Shown here piece after piece: positions 55,234 to 64,000 of a DNA stretch of 64,000 bases (its first letter is position 1; each line of letters opens with the position of its first letter). Origin of the DNA: Linanthus parryae (lineage: Eukaryota; Streptophyta; Magnoliopsida; Ericales; Polemoniaceae). Made by a program: the position numbers and the translations under genes. The DNA lies in NCBI GenBank assembly GCA_023055425.1, contig JALGPY010000005.1, forward strand, positions 5,109,501 to 5,173,500, given 5' to 3'. The notes beneath the pieces were generated by a model. It did no database searches, had not been told where the DNA came from, and was given only the letters and a program-made list of their open reading frames with translations.

Positions 55234-57110
55234 TGTAACAACCCCATCCTAGAGTACTGGAGAACTACACTTGGATCCCCTAGGCACTCCGGAGATGTCC
55301 TCCGCTAAGCACATAAATGCCCAGTAAAGAGTCTAAACCTAACGGTTCAGTTAACAAGACAGAATTAGAAAAAAAAATGAAACTTGAAAGAAACTTACTA
55401 TCATAGCTTGCATATACTGATGTGGCAGCCTCTAAGTGATGACCTATTCCCGGCCTCCCGCGTAGTCACATGCCAAGTACAGAAGACAGTGACGTCAGGA
55501 CATTGGTTTACAAAGAACAAAATAGACTTTACTACAAAATGAATATATACAGTTTTAGAAACGTATAACACGTGCTTGTAAAGCATATGTCTCAGTAACC
55601 TAACCCACGTCAAATAGTGAAGAGAATGTTATACCAGTATTTCAAATTATCTGATAACCCATTACGACAAATCCATACTATTTCCCTCATTCCTTCACCA
55701 CCAATTAATCCACCAAGACAAACTAGTCCTTATGTGAGCACACCCCTACTGGATCGCAGGGCCGGCCCATCTGCTAGACAGATTAGGTGTTCGCCTAGGG
55801 CCCCAAATTTCAAGGGGCCCCATACTATTTTTCTAAGAGTAGGGGTAATATCAAAATTTATAATACATTGAAAATAAGAAAAAGAAATACGGCCGATAAC
55901 ATTTCGAAGAAAACTAAAAGATTTAGAAAGATAGCTTAAGTATGACGATTTGACCAGTAATTTTGCATCTATGAAAGCAAGAAAGACATATTTATTTATA
56001 GATATTGTAACTTTTTTTGTAGTGGGTAAGGTATTGTGTCCCCCACATTCTTTTACGGGTTAAAAAATCGAAATTATCACTAAAACGCGAAGTGTATGCC
56101 GTCCTACCGTTGAGTATGTTTTTTTATTCACAATTATTTTTTTATGATAAAAGGGGACTCACTTCCAACCCTCGCCTAGGGCCCATTAAAATCTAGGGCC
56201 GGCCCTGCTGGATCGTCAGTCCATGGAGTGTCCGCCATGAGTGTCCGCCATCGCAGCAGCTAGACGTTCGAAGACCATGATGACCATCATAAACAAATAT
56301 TCATACTTCCCTGATTCATTTTCATATATAGATGTCCAAGATCTGCCTTTCTGTTATACCCTGATTCATGTATCTCTTACTCATAGAGGCATGCATACAT
56401 CCAATCTAGTATTATTTAGTAGGAAATAAGCATTTCGTATGCGTACCTGATAGCTTGTCTAGTACTCTTGACCAGAGACGCTGATTCCCTATCCTCACAA
56501 CCTCTACACATACAAGTGGTGAGGTACAATGCATATGCAATATCATCCTAGTTGTCTACCCCCAAAATGACTATTTTGTCCCTAAAGTCTCGATCTTATC
56601 AATACAATCTCTAAATGCTCCTGAACCCTTCTGTTATGCCTAATAGGCCAATCTCATAAGTCTCCTAAGTTACAGATTTGTCTACTTAAGACAGAATCTC
56701 AAATCCTGGTTATTTACATTCCAGCCCCTACAGTTTGATTAGTTTGCACTTTAGTTCATGTTCCAGCATGTTTAGTCAAATATTAGTCAAGGCAGACATG
56801 ATTGGACCTCATGTGTCAGGAAAAGTATTTCAGAGACATGAGGTCACGTCCTGCAACATGATTTGAGTGTTCAGCTAGAGAAATTGTGAAATTACTATTC
56901 TACCCCTCATAGACAGCTCAATCGAACAAGGATTTCTAGAAAGTCAAGCCGGGTCAAACTGACCCTTCGAATTAAAAAATCATTACGCGAATCTTTCGTG
57001 AAGGCTTCTCATCTCACATAATTACCATTTCACCCTTACCCATAACATCATAGTTTTGATTGGGTTTGTTATTTTAACTTGCTCACACCCTATATTTTGT
57101 CATTTGAAGT
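55234..57110 (+). mobile_element. Diverged Ty3/gypsy-type LTR, copy 1
   Basis: It starts TGTAACAACCCC. The stretch 55245-55760 aligns with 63135-63660 (GTACTGGAGAA / GTATTGGAGAA, GATGTCCTCCGCTAAGCACA / CATGTCATCCGCTAAGCACA, CAAGTACAGAAGACAGTG / AAAGTATAGAAGGCAGTG). The right end is not clear; LINE sequence is present by 57121. A hAT element (55757-56207) is inserted. No protein-coding domain is seen. Confidence 0.6.
55757..56207. mobile_element. hAT-like element with perfect 8-bp target duplication
   Basis: 451 bp. Perfect 12-bp inverted ends CAGGGCCGGCCC, flanked by CTGGATCG on both sides (55749-55756 and 56208-56215). Subterminal CGCCTAGGGCCC repeats in inverted orientation. Non-autonomous; related to 38407-38938 by the CTAGGGCCCCA motif. 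Confidence 0.88.
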
Positions 57111-57120
57111 GAGATACTTT

Positions 57121-58230
57121 TGCAAGTTGTCACGGCCACAATAGAGGAAGAGATGTTTGGCGGGAGTGACAGCGTCTCGGGGATGACTAGTAGTCTCCTA
57201 CCTATTTTTTGCCGACGATTTCATTTTTTTTCTACAAGCTACTACATATGAGATGACATAATTACAAGAAATATTGGACGAATATTTTCGAGCCTCAGGT
57301 TAGCTAGTTAATTTTGAGAAGTCGGCCGTTGTTTTCTCGCTGAATGTCACGGTGATCACCAGGGAGCAAATACTGCAGTTGTGTAGAGTCCCTTAAACAG
57401 AAAGACATGCCAACTACTTAGGTCTTCCAACTACGATGGGGAAACAAAAAGCTACTACTTTCGGGTATATAATTAATCTGGTCACTAGTCGACTTAAAGG
57501 CTGGAACGAGAAATCGTTATCGGTGGGGAGTAAAGAAATTCTTATTAAAGTGGTTGCTAGTGCGGTACCTTTTTATGTGATATCATATTTAAACTTCCCT
57601 ACAGTACTTGTAACAAAGTTGAGCAAAAAAATGGTCACTTTTGTTGGAGTAAAGAATGAAAAAATAAAGGCCTTGCTTTAATCTCTTGGAGGAAAATGCA
57701 AGACCAAACTGAGAAGAGAGATTTAAGTTTCCAAGACTTGCAGATTTTCAACTAGGCTATGTTGGCAAAGCAATGTTGGTGAATTCTTGATAATTCACAG
57801 TCCCCATTGAACAGAGTTTTAAAAAGCTAAATATTTTGCAAATAAAGATTTCCGGTAAGAAGACCTCGGCTACTTACCGAGGTCCACGGCGTTCTCCTAA
57901 CTGCAAAGAACTTGAAGAAAAGGGGAACCGATGTTGAAGACCGATGCTGCTTGTGTAATGATGAGTTGGAGACTGAAAATCATGTTTCCACAACAAGCAG
58001 AGCCACCAAGATGATTCGGAATCGGATTTTTGGAGAACTTTTCATGCAATCCAGATGTGAAAGTGCCTCAGAATGGATTAAAATACAACTTACTGAGTTA
58101 ACCCAAGCTGATATAATTAACCCGATTTTGTGTAGCCTTCTGGAGTGTGTGGCAGTGGCGGGACAAGAAAAAGTTCAAAAATCAGGCGCAGATCAACAAC
58201 AAACTTCATCAATCGGAAAGTTGAATTAAG
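57121..58230 (+). pseudogene. LINE reverse transcriptase relic
   Basis: Pieces in several frames: YLFFADDFIFFLQ at about 57200-57240 (the FADD catalytic motif), LVNFEKSAVVFSLN at about 57307, then NYLGLPTTMGKQKATTFGYI and LKGWNEKSLSVGSKEILIKV in 57410-57681, and zf-RVT-like CCLCNDELETENHV in 57912-58229. Stops and shifts between the pieces show that it is dead. It differs in sequence from the LINE at 31108. Confidence 0.8.
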
Positions 58231-58320
58231 AGGAGATGCTCTACTTCAGTTGAATAATATGAGTGCTGAAAATTAATTCCCGAAACACCACAAAACCTAC
58301 ATAATCCATAATTTTAATTT

Positions 58321-58498
58321 GAGAAATGCTATGCATCTCAATTCTCATATCCCAACTATGTTCCAACTTGATCACCTCTACAGCCGGACCCACCACTATA
58401 TTAAAAATGTTCAAAGTGATTGGTTGATGTAGTTGACATGGCAAGTTAGAACATGGTTACGAGTTATAACATAAGAGTTGGGATGCATAGCATTTCTC
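58321..58498. mobile_element. MITE with perfect 9-bp target duplication (Mutator-type)
   Basis: 178 bp. The inverted ends GAGAAATGCTATGCATC match perfectly for 17 bp. The flanks are TTTTAATTT on both sides (58312-58320 and 58499-58507), the 9-bp size of Mutator elements. It sits about 130 bp upstream of the TATA box of ECA1 gene D. Confidence 0.88.
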
Positions 58499-58539
58499 TT
58501 TTAATTTAAGAGGGGTTAAATGACTATTATGAAGGGAGA

Positions 58540-58715
58540 TCATATTTATTGGCGGTTACAAGTAAGACATCATAAATATTATTTCGGTTAAACATCACTA
58601 AATTTCCTCATTAAAGGATGAGAGGCACTATAAAAAGCTCATCTCGAGTGGCATTAACATTCATCCCAACTCCTGAATAATATAATAAACAGGATAACAT
58701 CAATTTGAGTTGGAA
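58540..58715 (+). promoter_or_regulatory. Proximal promoter of ECA1-like gene D
   Basis: TATAAAA at 58629-58635, 81 bp before the ATG. The shared block is shorter here: GGCGGTTACAAGTAAGACAT and ATAAATATTATTTCGGTTAA match genes A and B, but the GCTAATTAATTTACC part is lost. Confidence 0.75.
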
Positions 58716-59081
58716 ATGGTGAAGCTTAACAATCTTTATGTCACCATCCTTTTTTTCTTAACCATTAGTGCCAATACAATGATCAGCAACGCAGATGAAA
58801 AGAAACCCGTAGAAGATGAGTATACTTTGTACTGCAAAAGGCAAGCGGGCAAAGAGTGTGGGGTGCAGATTTTTTATGATGTCTTCTATCGAAATAGCAC
58901 TATACCGTATGATCGTTGTTGCAAGAGAGTTGCGAAGATGGGAAGAGATTGTTTCATACATTTGTTCTTCAGGATAAATGAGCTGCCAGTATTCAAATCG
59001 AATGCTACTGTTGTTAAACTTGCTTATAAGCGAAATGAAGAAATATGGAATATATGTGAGAGGATGGGATTTCCAGCATGA
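58716..59081 (+). CDS. ECA1/prolamin-like small secreted cysteine-rich protein (copy D)
   Basis: 121 aa from the ATG at 58716. The signal peptide is residues 1 to about 28 (VTILFFLTISANTMIS). Six cysteines at 40, 48, 68, 69, 79 and 114; the first loop has one extra residue relative to A and B (PYDRCC versus PDSCC), and the CHEHL motif has become CFIHL. The frame is open and the TATA box intact, so it is probably functional though the most diverged of the intact copies. It lies about 30 kb from the A-B-C group, next to LINE and LTR relics. Family role as for the other copies: secreted reproductive-tissue peptide, inferred from family. Confidence 0.83.
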   Translation: MVKLNNLYVTILFFLTISANTMISNADEKKPVEDEYTLYCKRQAGKECGVQIFYDVFYRNSTIPYDRCCKRVAKMGRDCFIHLFFRINELPVFKSNATVVKLAYKRNEEIWNICERMGFPA

Positions 59082-59099
59082 TTTCATGTGATAAATGAT

Positions 59100-59890
59100 G
59101 GTGAGACTAAACTTGTAGAATTATTATCAATCTAAGTATGTAGTGGGATTTTAATAAATATAACAATATTTTCTGTCTGAGGGTGTGTGTTGCAACGAAT
59201 GCATCCATCAGAGCATTTCTAATGAACATTTAAATTGCCCTTGTTTTTAAAATATTACATAGATGGTAAAAAAAAAGTTATCTCCAATGGACACTTTACT
59301 GTCCTCTTTATTTTAGTGGATATTTATCACACCCTCTACATTTAAAGAACGGAAAAATGAATATTTAAATGTTATGGTTCTATCTTTTTCATGTTTTTAT
59401 ATTTTCTTCAATTCTTTTATTAAATTTCTACCTATAAAAATTAGGTTTTATCTAATTTTTACGTAGTAGCACCGGAGATCATATCATTTTTGTTTTACTT
59501 AAAATAAATAATTAAAAAATTGACTAAATTAAACATAATTTAGAGCTAGAATATAAATTACATGTTATATATCCAGTTAGTGTTATTCCCGACTAATCGT
59601 TCTTCCACCAAAAAAAAAGAGAAAAGAAAAAAAAAAATGCATCTGAGAAAATCATTTGATCTCGTTGAGAAAATTTCGAATGACAACAAAGCATTAAACT
59701 GATTCATTCTGTTGGAAAAATATAATGCATTTACAAGAAACTATTTAATGATAGTCGTGAATAGTCACTAGGCTTATTCTATAAATTTTGGACCTCCAAC
59801 TTTAACCGTATCAACCCATGCTCTGGGGATAGTTGAGGAGCAACTTCGAGGATGTCTATTCAACCAAACATAGGGTATGGAGAAATTTTT
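59100..59890. other. Intergenic DNA after ECA1-like gene D
   Basis: AT-rich, no gene. The first 100 bp match the 3' flanks of the other ECA1 copies (GGTGAGACTAAACTTGTAGAAT, GTAGTGGGAT). A GAGCATTTCTAATGAACATT start at 59212 resembles a MITE end, but no partner was found. Confidence 0.5.
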
Positions 59891-59898
59891 ATTCGCTC

Positions 59899-60052
59899 TA
59901 AGAGCAAATACACGTGGTGCTCTAATCAATACAGCACATGACACGTCAGGAAGAAAGAGAATGAGTGGCAGACAAAAGAAAGAGGATTCCTACATGTTCC
60001 TGACATGTCCTGTAATGTATTGATTAGAGCACCACGTCATATTTGCTCTTGG
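59899..60052. mobile_element. Palindromic (foldback) MITE
   Basis: Inverted arms of about 55 bp: AAGAGCAAATA-CACGTGGTGCTCTAATCAATACA on the left and its complement on the right (TGTATTGATTAGAGCACCAC, then TATTTGCTCTT), with few mismatches and a short centre. It would fold into a long hairpin. The target duplication is not resolved. Confidence 0.7.
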
Positions 60053-60059
60053 AGCTACC

Positions 60060-61130
60060 ACCTGATCAGTTTGAAAGGAGTTTGAGTACTACCTCTGTTT
60101 CGCCTGTTTCAACCTACTTCACTTTTTGTCACTATTCACTGGGTTACTTTCATTCGGTGATTTGATTAGCAAAACGATACAAGAATTTGGTAATCTTTGC
60201 ATGGTGTTATAGAGGAAAGTTTATTCTAAAATACCATGAAAAATTGTTAAAAAATTACATCGTTTTGGCACTCAAATCACCAAGTCAAAATGACTCAGTT
60301 ACGGGTTAAAAAGTCAAACGCAGACGAAACGGAGGTATTATATATTACCAATTTTTTTGCTGAGAGCAAAGTTCGGACTCCCACTCTTCAAATATTCAGT
60401 ACAACAACCACCGCAATACTTAGATTATTTACCAGCTTATACCGCAACAACGAGGAGTTGGTGAAGAGTGCAATGGCGGATACTCAAGAAAACATGGTGT
60501 CTTGTGATGGAGATAGAACAAATAAAAGCCCCATAATTTCAATCAGGAAAATATATTCCAGCCTAGGTGTTCTGCAAATCATGTCGATTTATTTAACATT
60601 TTAGCATCAATCAAATTTTAATATAATTTCAAGTTGATATTCTTGCATAATGGGTTTCAATGGTCAACTGGTTTCATAATGCAATGAATAATTAACTTGA
60701 ATAGAAGATTTGCATCTTTGATCTCTTCTCACGTTTCGCTGTCACCGACTTGTTTTTTCACGAATCAAAAGGAGTTGACCATTAAAACCTATGTTTCACA
60801 AACCATTGGTCAATGGGTGGAGCGAGCGCGGGAGTTGGATGAAGAAAGCAACAAATGTAAGAAAGACTGAGTTTGAGAGCGGCGCGAAGAGATGGCAACT
60901 TGGTCCGGTTCAATCCGAGCACTGACTCGAACATATCAAGTTTAAATCCAATCTAATTTGAAACATAACGGATATATATTATGAAATCAAAATTCGAACA
61001 GGTTTGGACCATAATTTCAATTTGAGTGAAGATTCGCGAGTACCCGATCCGATTCTATTCCAAGTACGTGCTATTTTATGAAAAGAATATATCCAAAGAT
61101 ATATTTATTCGTTCGTGGATGTACATACTA
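60060..61130. other. Intergenic DNA with one weak frame
   Basis: The frame from ATG 60471 (MADTQENMVSCDGDRTNKSP) runs to 60604 with no recognisable domain. It could be a first exon but nothing confirms this. No other gene is seen. Confidence 0.35.
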
Positions 61131-61199
61131 CTTCCGTTTCGCCGTTCCCACTTCTATTTTGGATTATTACTCGTACTTTACACCATTTAAATTTATCAA

Positions 61200-61480
61200 C
61201 TTAATTGATATGGGTCACGTATCAATATTATTTAGTTATTATTATTATTAGTTAATCCATCATTATTAGTTATTAAGTTGGAAAAAAAATTATTAGTTAT
61301 TAATTATGTTATTTAGTATTTAGTTGATCCGGGCTTGGCCCGTAAGAGTCTGGGTTACGCTAAGGTTACGTAAGTTTATCTATTTAAAGAGATGTTATCT
61401 CTAGCTTACTCAATAAATCAAAAAGAATATTAAAAGTGTGTGTGTTGAGTTAAAAATTTAGTGTTCGTATGTGTGGAGAC
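61200..61480 (+). repeat. LTR-like relic
   Basis: GGGTTACGCTAAGGTTACG, CTATTTAAAGAGATG (TATA-like plus short leader), ACTCAATAAATC (polyadenylation-like) and GTGTGGAGAC follow in the order of a short Copia-type LTR. They resemble the LTR end at 48430-48530. Borders are not resolved. Confidence 0.4.
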
Positions 61481-61766
61481 TTGATAGTGTCTAGAATTAC
61501 TATCGTGTTACACCCGATGCATTCGTGTATCATTAACCTTCACATAAACTCCTATTACCAACCTATACCAACCCATCCAAAGTCAAGAGAGAGGAGGTGC
61601 AAATTCAACTCTTCACATGTATTATCATCCTATCCCTATCTCGCCATGATCTTCTCAGTGCACTATTCATTCATCAATTCATTTAGACCAACTCATTTAA
61701 AAAACGATATGATACGAAAAATATGTTAAATTAGTCGGTCAAAATGACCTACTGAAAAGAAAGTAG

Positions 61767-62050
61767 GGGCATGTTTGGTGCCAAACGGAAATCTAAATAA
61801 TCAGTTGAAAATAATATGAAAAATAAGCTGAATAAAAATTTAAATCGTTTAAAATTCTAACGTTGTTGGTATGAGATAAATATTCGTAAAATGTGAGAGA
61901 ATCTGCACAATTGAAGGTTAAATAATCTACAGATTACTGATCCAAAATTAAATTTAATCGAAATTGTACAACAATGTAACAAGCATAATTAACTTAAAAA
62001 ATCACCGATTTTAATCAAAATTAATTAAAATTCGGATACCCAAACATGCA
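61767..62050. mobile_element. Probable AT-rich MITE
   Basis: The ends GGGGCATGTTTGGTG and the complement AGTGCATGTTTGGGT are imperfect inverted repeats around about 260 bp of AT-rich sequence. The target duplication is unclear. Confidence 0.4.
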
Positions 62051-62072
62051 CTATGAAGATCCTACGAAATGT

Positions 62073-62073
<1 letters not shown>

Positions 62074-62107
<34 letters not shown>
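62074..62107. repeat. Poly(A) tract
   Basis: About 33 A interrupted only at the end. The frame across it (minus-strand polyPhe) is an artefact. Confidence 0.9.
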
Positions 62108-62108
<1 letters not shown>

Positions 62109-62659
62109 AAATCCTACGAAAACGGATACAAAGAGGAAGTAGAGAGAGTTGGGAAAAGAATTAATAAAGACACACGTGAATCGAATTACGAATTTGGTGA
62201 AGTAACATATAAGAATACGACTGGAGTCCACAATTCGACGTTGGCGACATCATTGGGGGTAAAATTGGCAAATGAGAATTGAAATCATCACTTAAAAGGG
62301 TAAAAGACGCATTCGCCCCCTCAAGTTTGATGCAAAAAGACTTTCACCCCTTCTGGTCTAGGAAACACCACTTTCACCTCATAAGTGTACCAAATTTCAA
62401 GACACGTGCTTCGTAATTGTGACATCGCTAGTCTGGCAGTGGAGATCCGCAACTGGAAGTAGTGATTGAGACAATTTTTTCCTCTAAGGGTACGTTTGGT
62501 TCAGAAATTGAAAATTAGAGGTACAAAGGACCCTATATTACTATAGAGTGTGTTGATAATAAGAGAGTGTTATTTATGTAAGATTATGTAACATGTCTGT
62601 TTGTACCATAATAATAAAAATTAATATTTGTGCACCCTAAGGATTGAAGTTTGGGAGTT

Positions 62660-62850
62660 GAAGTTTGGGATTTAAGGGTTCTCTCCCCTTAGGTCTCAAG
62701 TTCGAATTCCACGAATGTCAATTATCTCTAGAGTCACAGGAGATTGACATGACTATCTAAACATGTAGATATATCCCAGGACTCTGTGGATTAGTCGAGG
62801 TTCGCGCAAATTGACTCGGACTCTATGACAAGTTTCTAACAAGAAAATCA
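62660..62850 (+). mobile_element. Au-type SINE-like sequence
   Basis: GGTCTCAAGTTCGAATTCC (near 62694-62712) resembles a tRNA-type B box. GGATTAGTCGAGGTTCGCGC (62790-62809) followed by CGGACTCTATGAC resembles the conserved 3' part of plant Au SINEs. The A box is not obvious and the ends are not defined by a clear duplication. Confidence 0.5.
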
Positions 62851-62859
62851 AAACTTACT

Positions 62860-63125
62860 CTTCATGCTTGTTTTTTTTTACCTAAATTTAAAAGACGTTT
62901 TATCTTTCTTTCTTTTTTTTTTCTTTTTTTACTTTGTGCCTATTACGTTTTCTAAAAAGTTTTAGTTGCCTTTTTAGTAAAAAAAATTGTTTACATAACT
63001 TCTAATTTATCTCCTAAAAATAATTTAAAGAGTAAAAGGATAAAAGAATTGAAGTTAGAAACAACTATATATTTTTAGTATGAGAAAAAGATGAAATAGT
63101 TATCTAAAAACTTTTAGAGAAAAGA
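62860..63125. other. AT-rich intergenic DNA
   Basis: T-rich and A-rich tracts; no gene seen. Confidence 0.5.
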
Positions 63126-63127
63126 TA

Positions 63128-64000
63128 GCAACACTATATATTTCTAGAGTATTGGAGAATAACACTTAGATCCCCAGACTCTCCGGACATGTCATCCGCT
63201 AAGCACATAGGATTTCAGCAAGGAGACACACCGTGACGGTTTTGTTACTAGACAAAATTAAAGAAACTAAAATTTCAAAGTAACTTACTAATATAACTCG
63301 TATATGCTGGTGTGTCAACTCTCTAGATGATTGCCTACTTCTCGGTCTCCTCCGGACTCACCTGCAAAGTATAGAAGGCAGTGTCGTCACAACATCAAAT
63401 TACGACAAACAAAAAAGACTCCATAGAAAAAGTATATATTTATATATGAGATTTTGAAAACCTTAAACATGTGCTCATAGACATGTCCCAGTGTCCTGAG
63501 TCACATCAAGTAGTAAAAAGAATGTTATACAAATAATCTAGATTATCTGTTAAAACACATTTACGCCAGTTCGACATTAATTTCCCCATTCCTGTAGCAC
63601 TCATTAATCCATCAAGACATACTAGACCTTACGAGTGCACACTCCCTCTAGATCGTAACCCGGAGGCGGAACCTAGTTGTCTAGCCGGGAGCTAGCAATG
63701 ATTGCCTGGTGTAATATCCTTAAAACATCATGTCTTTTATATGCTTAATATGTTTTCTTACATGTCTGTTAGTATATGACTAGTAATGCTATATACGATC
63801 ATATAATTCCCAAAGTAAAATAGTTAAGCGCGTGACGAAAGACACCATAATTCTTATTATCCTCTAAAATTGCTATTTTAACGATAAAAATAATTTTTGA
63901 CTAATTAATATTAAATACATGTTTAAGTATTAATTAGCCTAACTACCATACTATGCCTTAATTGAATGTGTTAAAGTGACGTGTTATCTTGCATTTCAAA
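63128..64000 (+). mobile_element. Diverged Ty3/gypsy-type LTR, copy 2 (runs off the window)
   Basis: Aligns in the same orientation with 55240-55760 (see copy 1) from CTAGAGTATTGGAG to CTAGATCGT. It lacks the hAT insertion found in copy 1, so GATCGT at 63651 gives the uninterrupted form of that site. The rest of the element continues past the window end, so completeness cannot be judged. Confidence 0.55.

Noticed and set aside
60290..60604. A 104-codon frame possibly encoding a small protein
   Set aside because: Only the last 44 codons start from a plausible ATG; no domain, no splice or promoter support.
1..64000. CRISPR arrays, bacterial operons, rRNA or clear tRNA genes
   Set aside because: No regularly spaced short repeats with unique spacers, no operon-like gene packing, and no complete tRNA or rRNA sequence was seen; the window is plant nuclear DNA.

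Overview
This window is nuclear DNA of a flowering plant, most likely a eudicot. It is AT-rich, with widely spaced genes, plant-specific gene families (ECA1/prolamin-like secreted peptides, an F-box protein of the CFB type, a DUF26 cysteine-rich receptor kinase) and many nested transposable elements. I cannot name the species. Two kinds of host gene look intact: one F-box gene (20348-21481) and three ECA1-like small secreted protein genes (15642, 24714, 58716). A fourth ECA1-like copy (27921) is a pseudogene, and a DUF26 receptor-kinase gene (about 38942-41850) is broken.

Layout. 1-6600: intergenic DNA with an RNase H fragment, a hAT element, a small retroposon and a 3-bp-TSD MITE. 6600-21500: a duplicated block in which the F-box 5' region occurs twice. 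The first copy (about 7080-7375 plus 13577-15420) is interrupted by a 6.2-kb Copia element, a hAT element and a Tourist-like MITE. The second copy (18200-19640) keeps the empty sites and leads into the F-box CDS. ECA1 gene A lies between the copies and is followed by a 1.7-kb Mutator-like element carrying a nested hAT MITE. 23600-29430: ECA1 genes B and C (C dead) in a second tandem duplication. 31000-32815: LINE fragment. 33265-38286: old Copia element. 38407-41850: receptor-kinase wreck split by two related hAT elements. 43098-48009: a third Copia element. 48240-57100: a deep nest of Ty3/gypsy-type LTR sequence. 57100-59100: LINE relic, a 9-bp-TSD MITE and ECA1 gene D. 59100-64000: MITEs, a SINE-like sequence and an LTR relic.

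Most notable object: 50551-54318 is a complete LTR retrotransposon by structure. It has 321-bp LTRs that I read as identical, TG/CA ends, GTTTG target-site duplications, a near-iMet primer binding site and a polypurine tract. It has no recognisable gag, protease, integrase or reverse transcriptase. Instead its interior is filled by one long reading frame (about 890 codons, plus a 5' part in the adjoining frame joined at an 8-T run) that begins with two RRM-like modules resembling polypyrimidine-tract-binding proteins. It sits inside a Ty3/gypsy-type solo LTR (48636-55091, TSD GTGCG), which itself sits inside an older retroelement relic. I propose it as a young, non-autonomous, cargo-carrying retroelement family.

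How the parts work together: the ECA1 copies share a proximal promoter module and TATA box, so they were probably co-regulated reproductive peptides. The F-box protein is expected to act in an SCF ubiquitin ligase at a membrane. The rest is transposon biology, and the paralogous empty sites give an unusually clear record of insertion.
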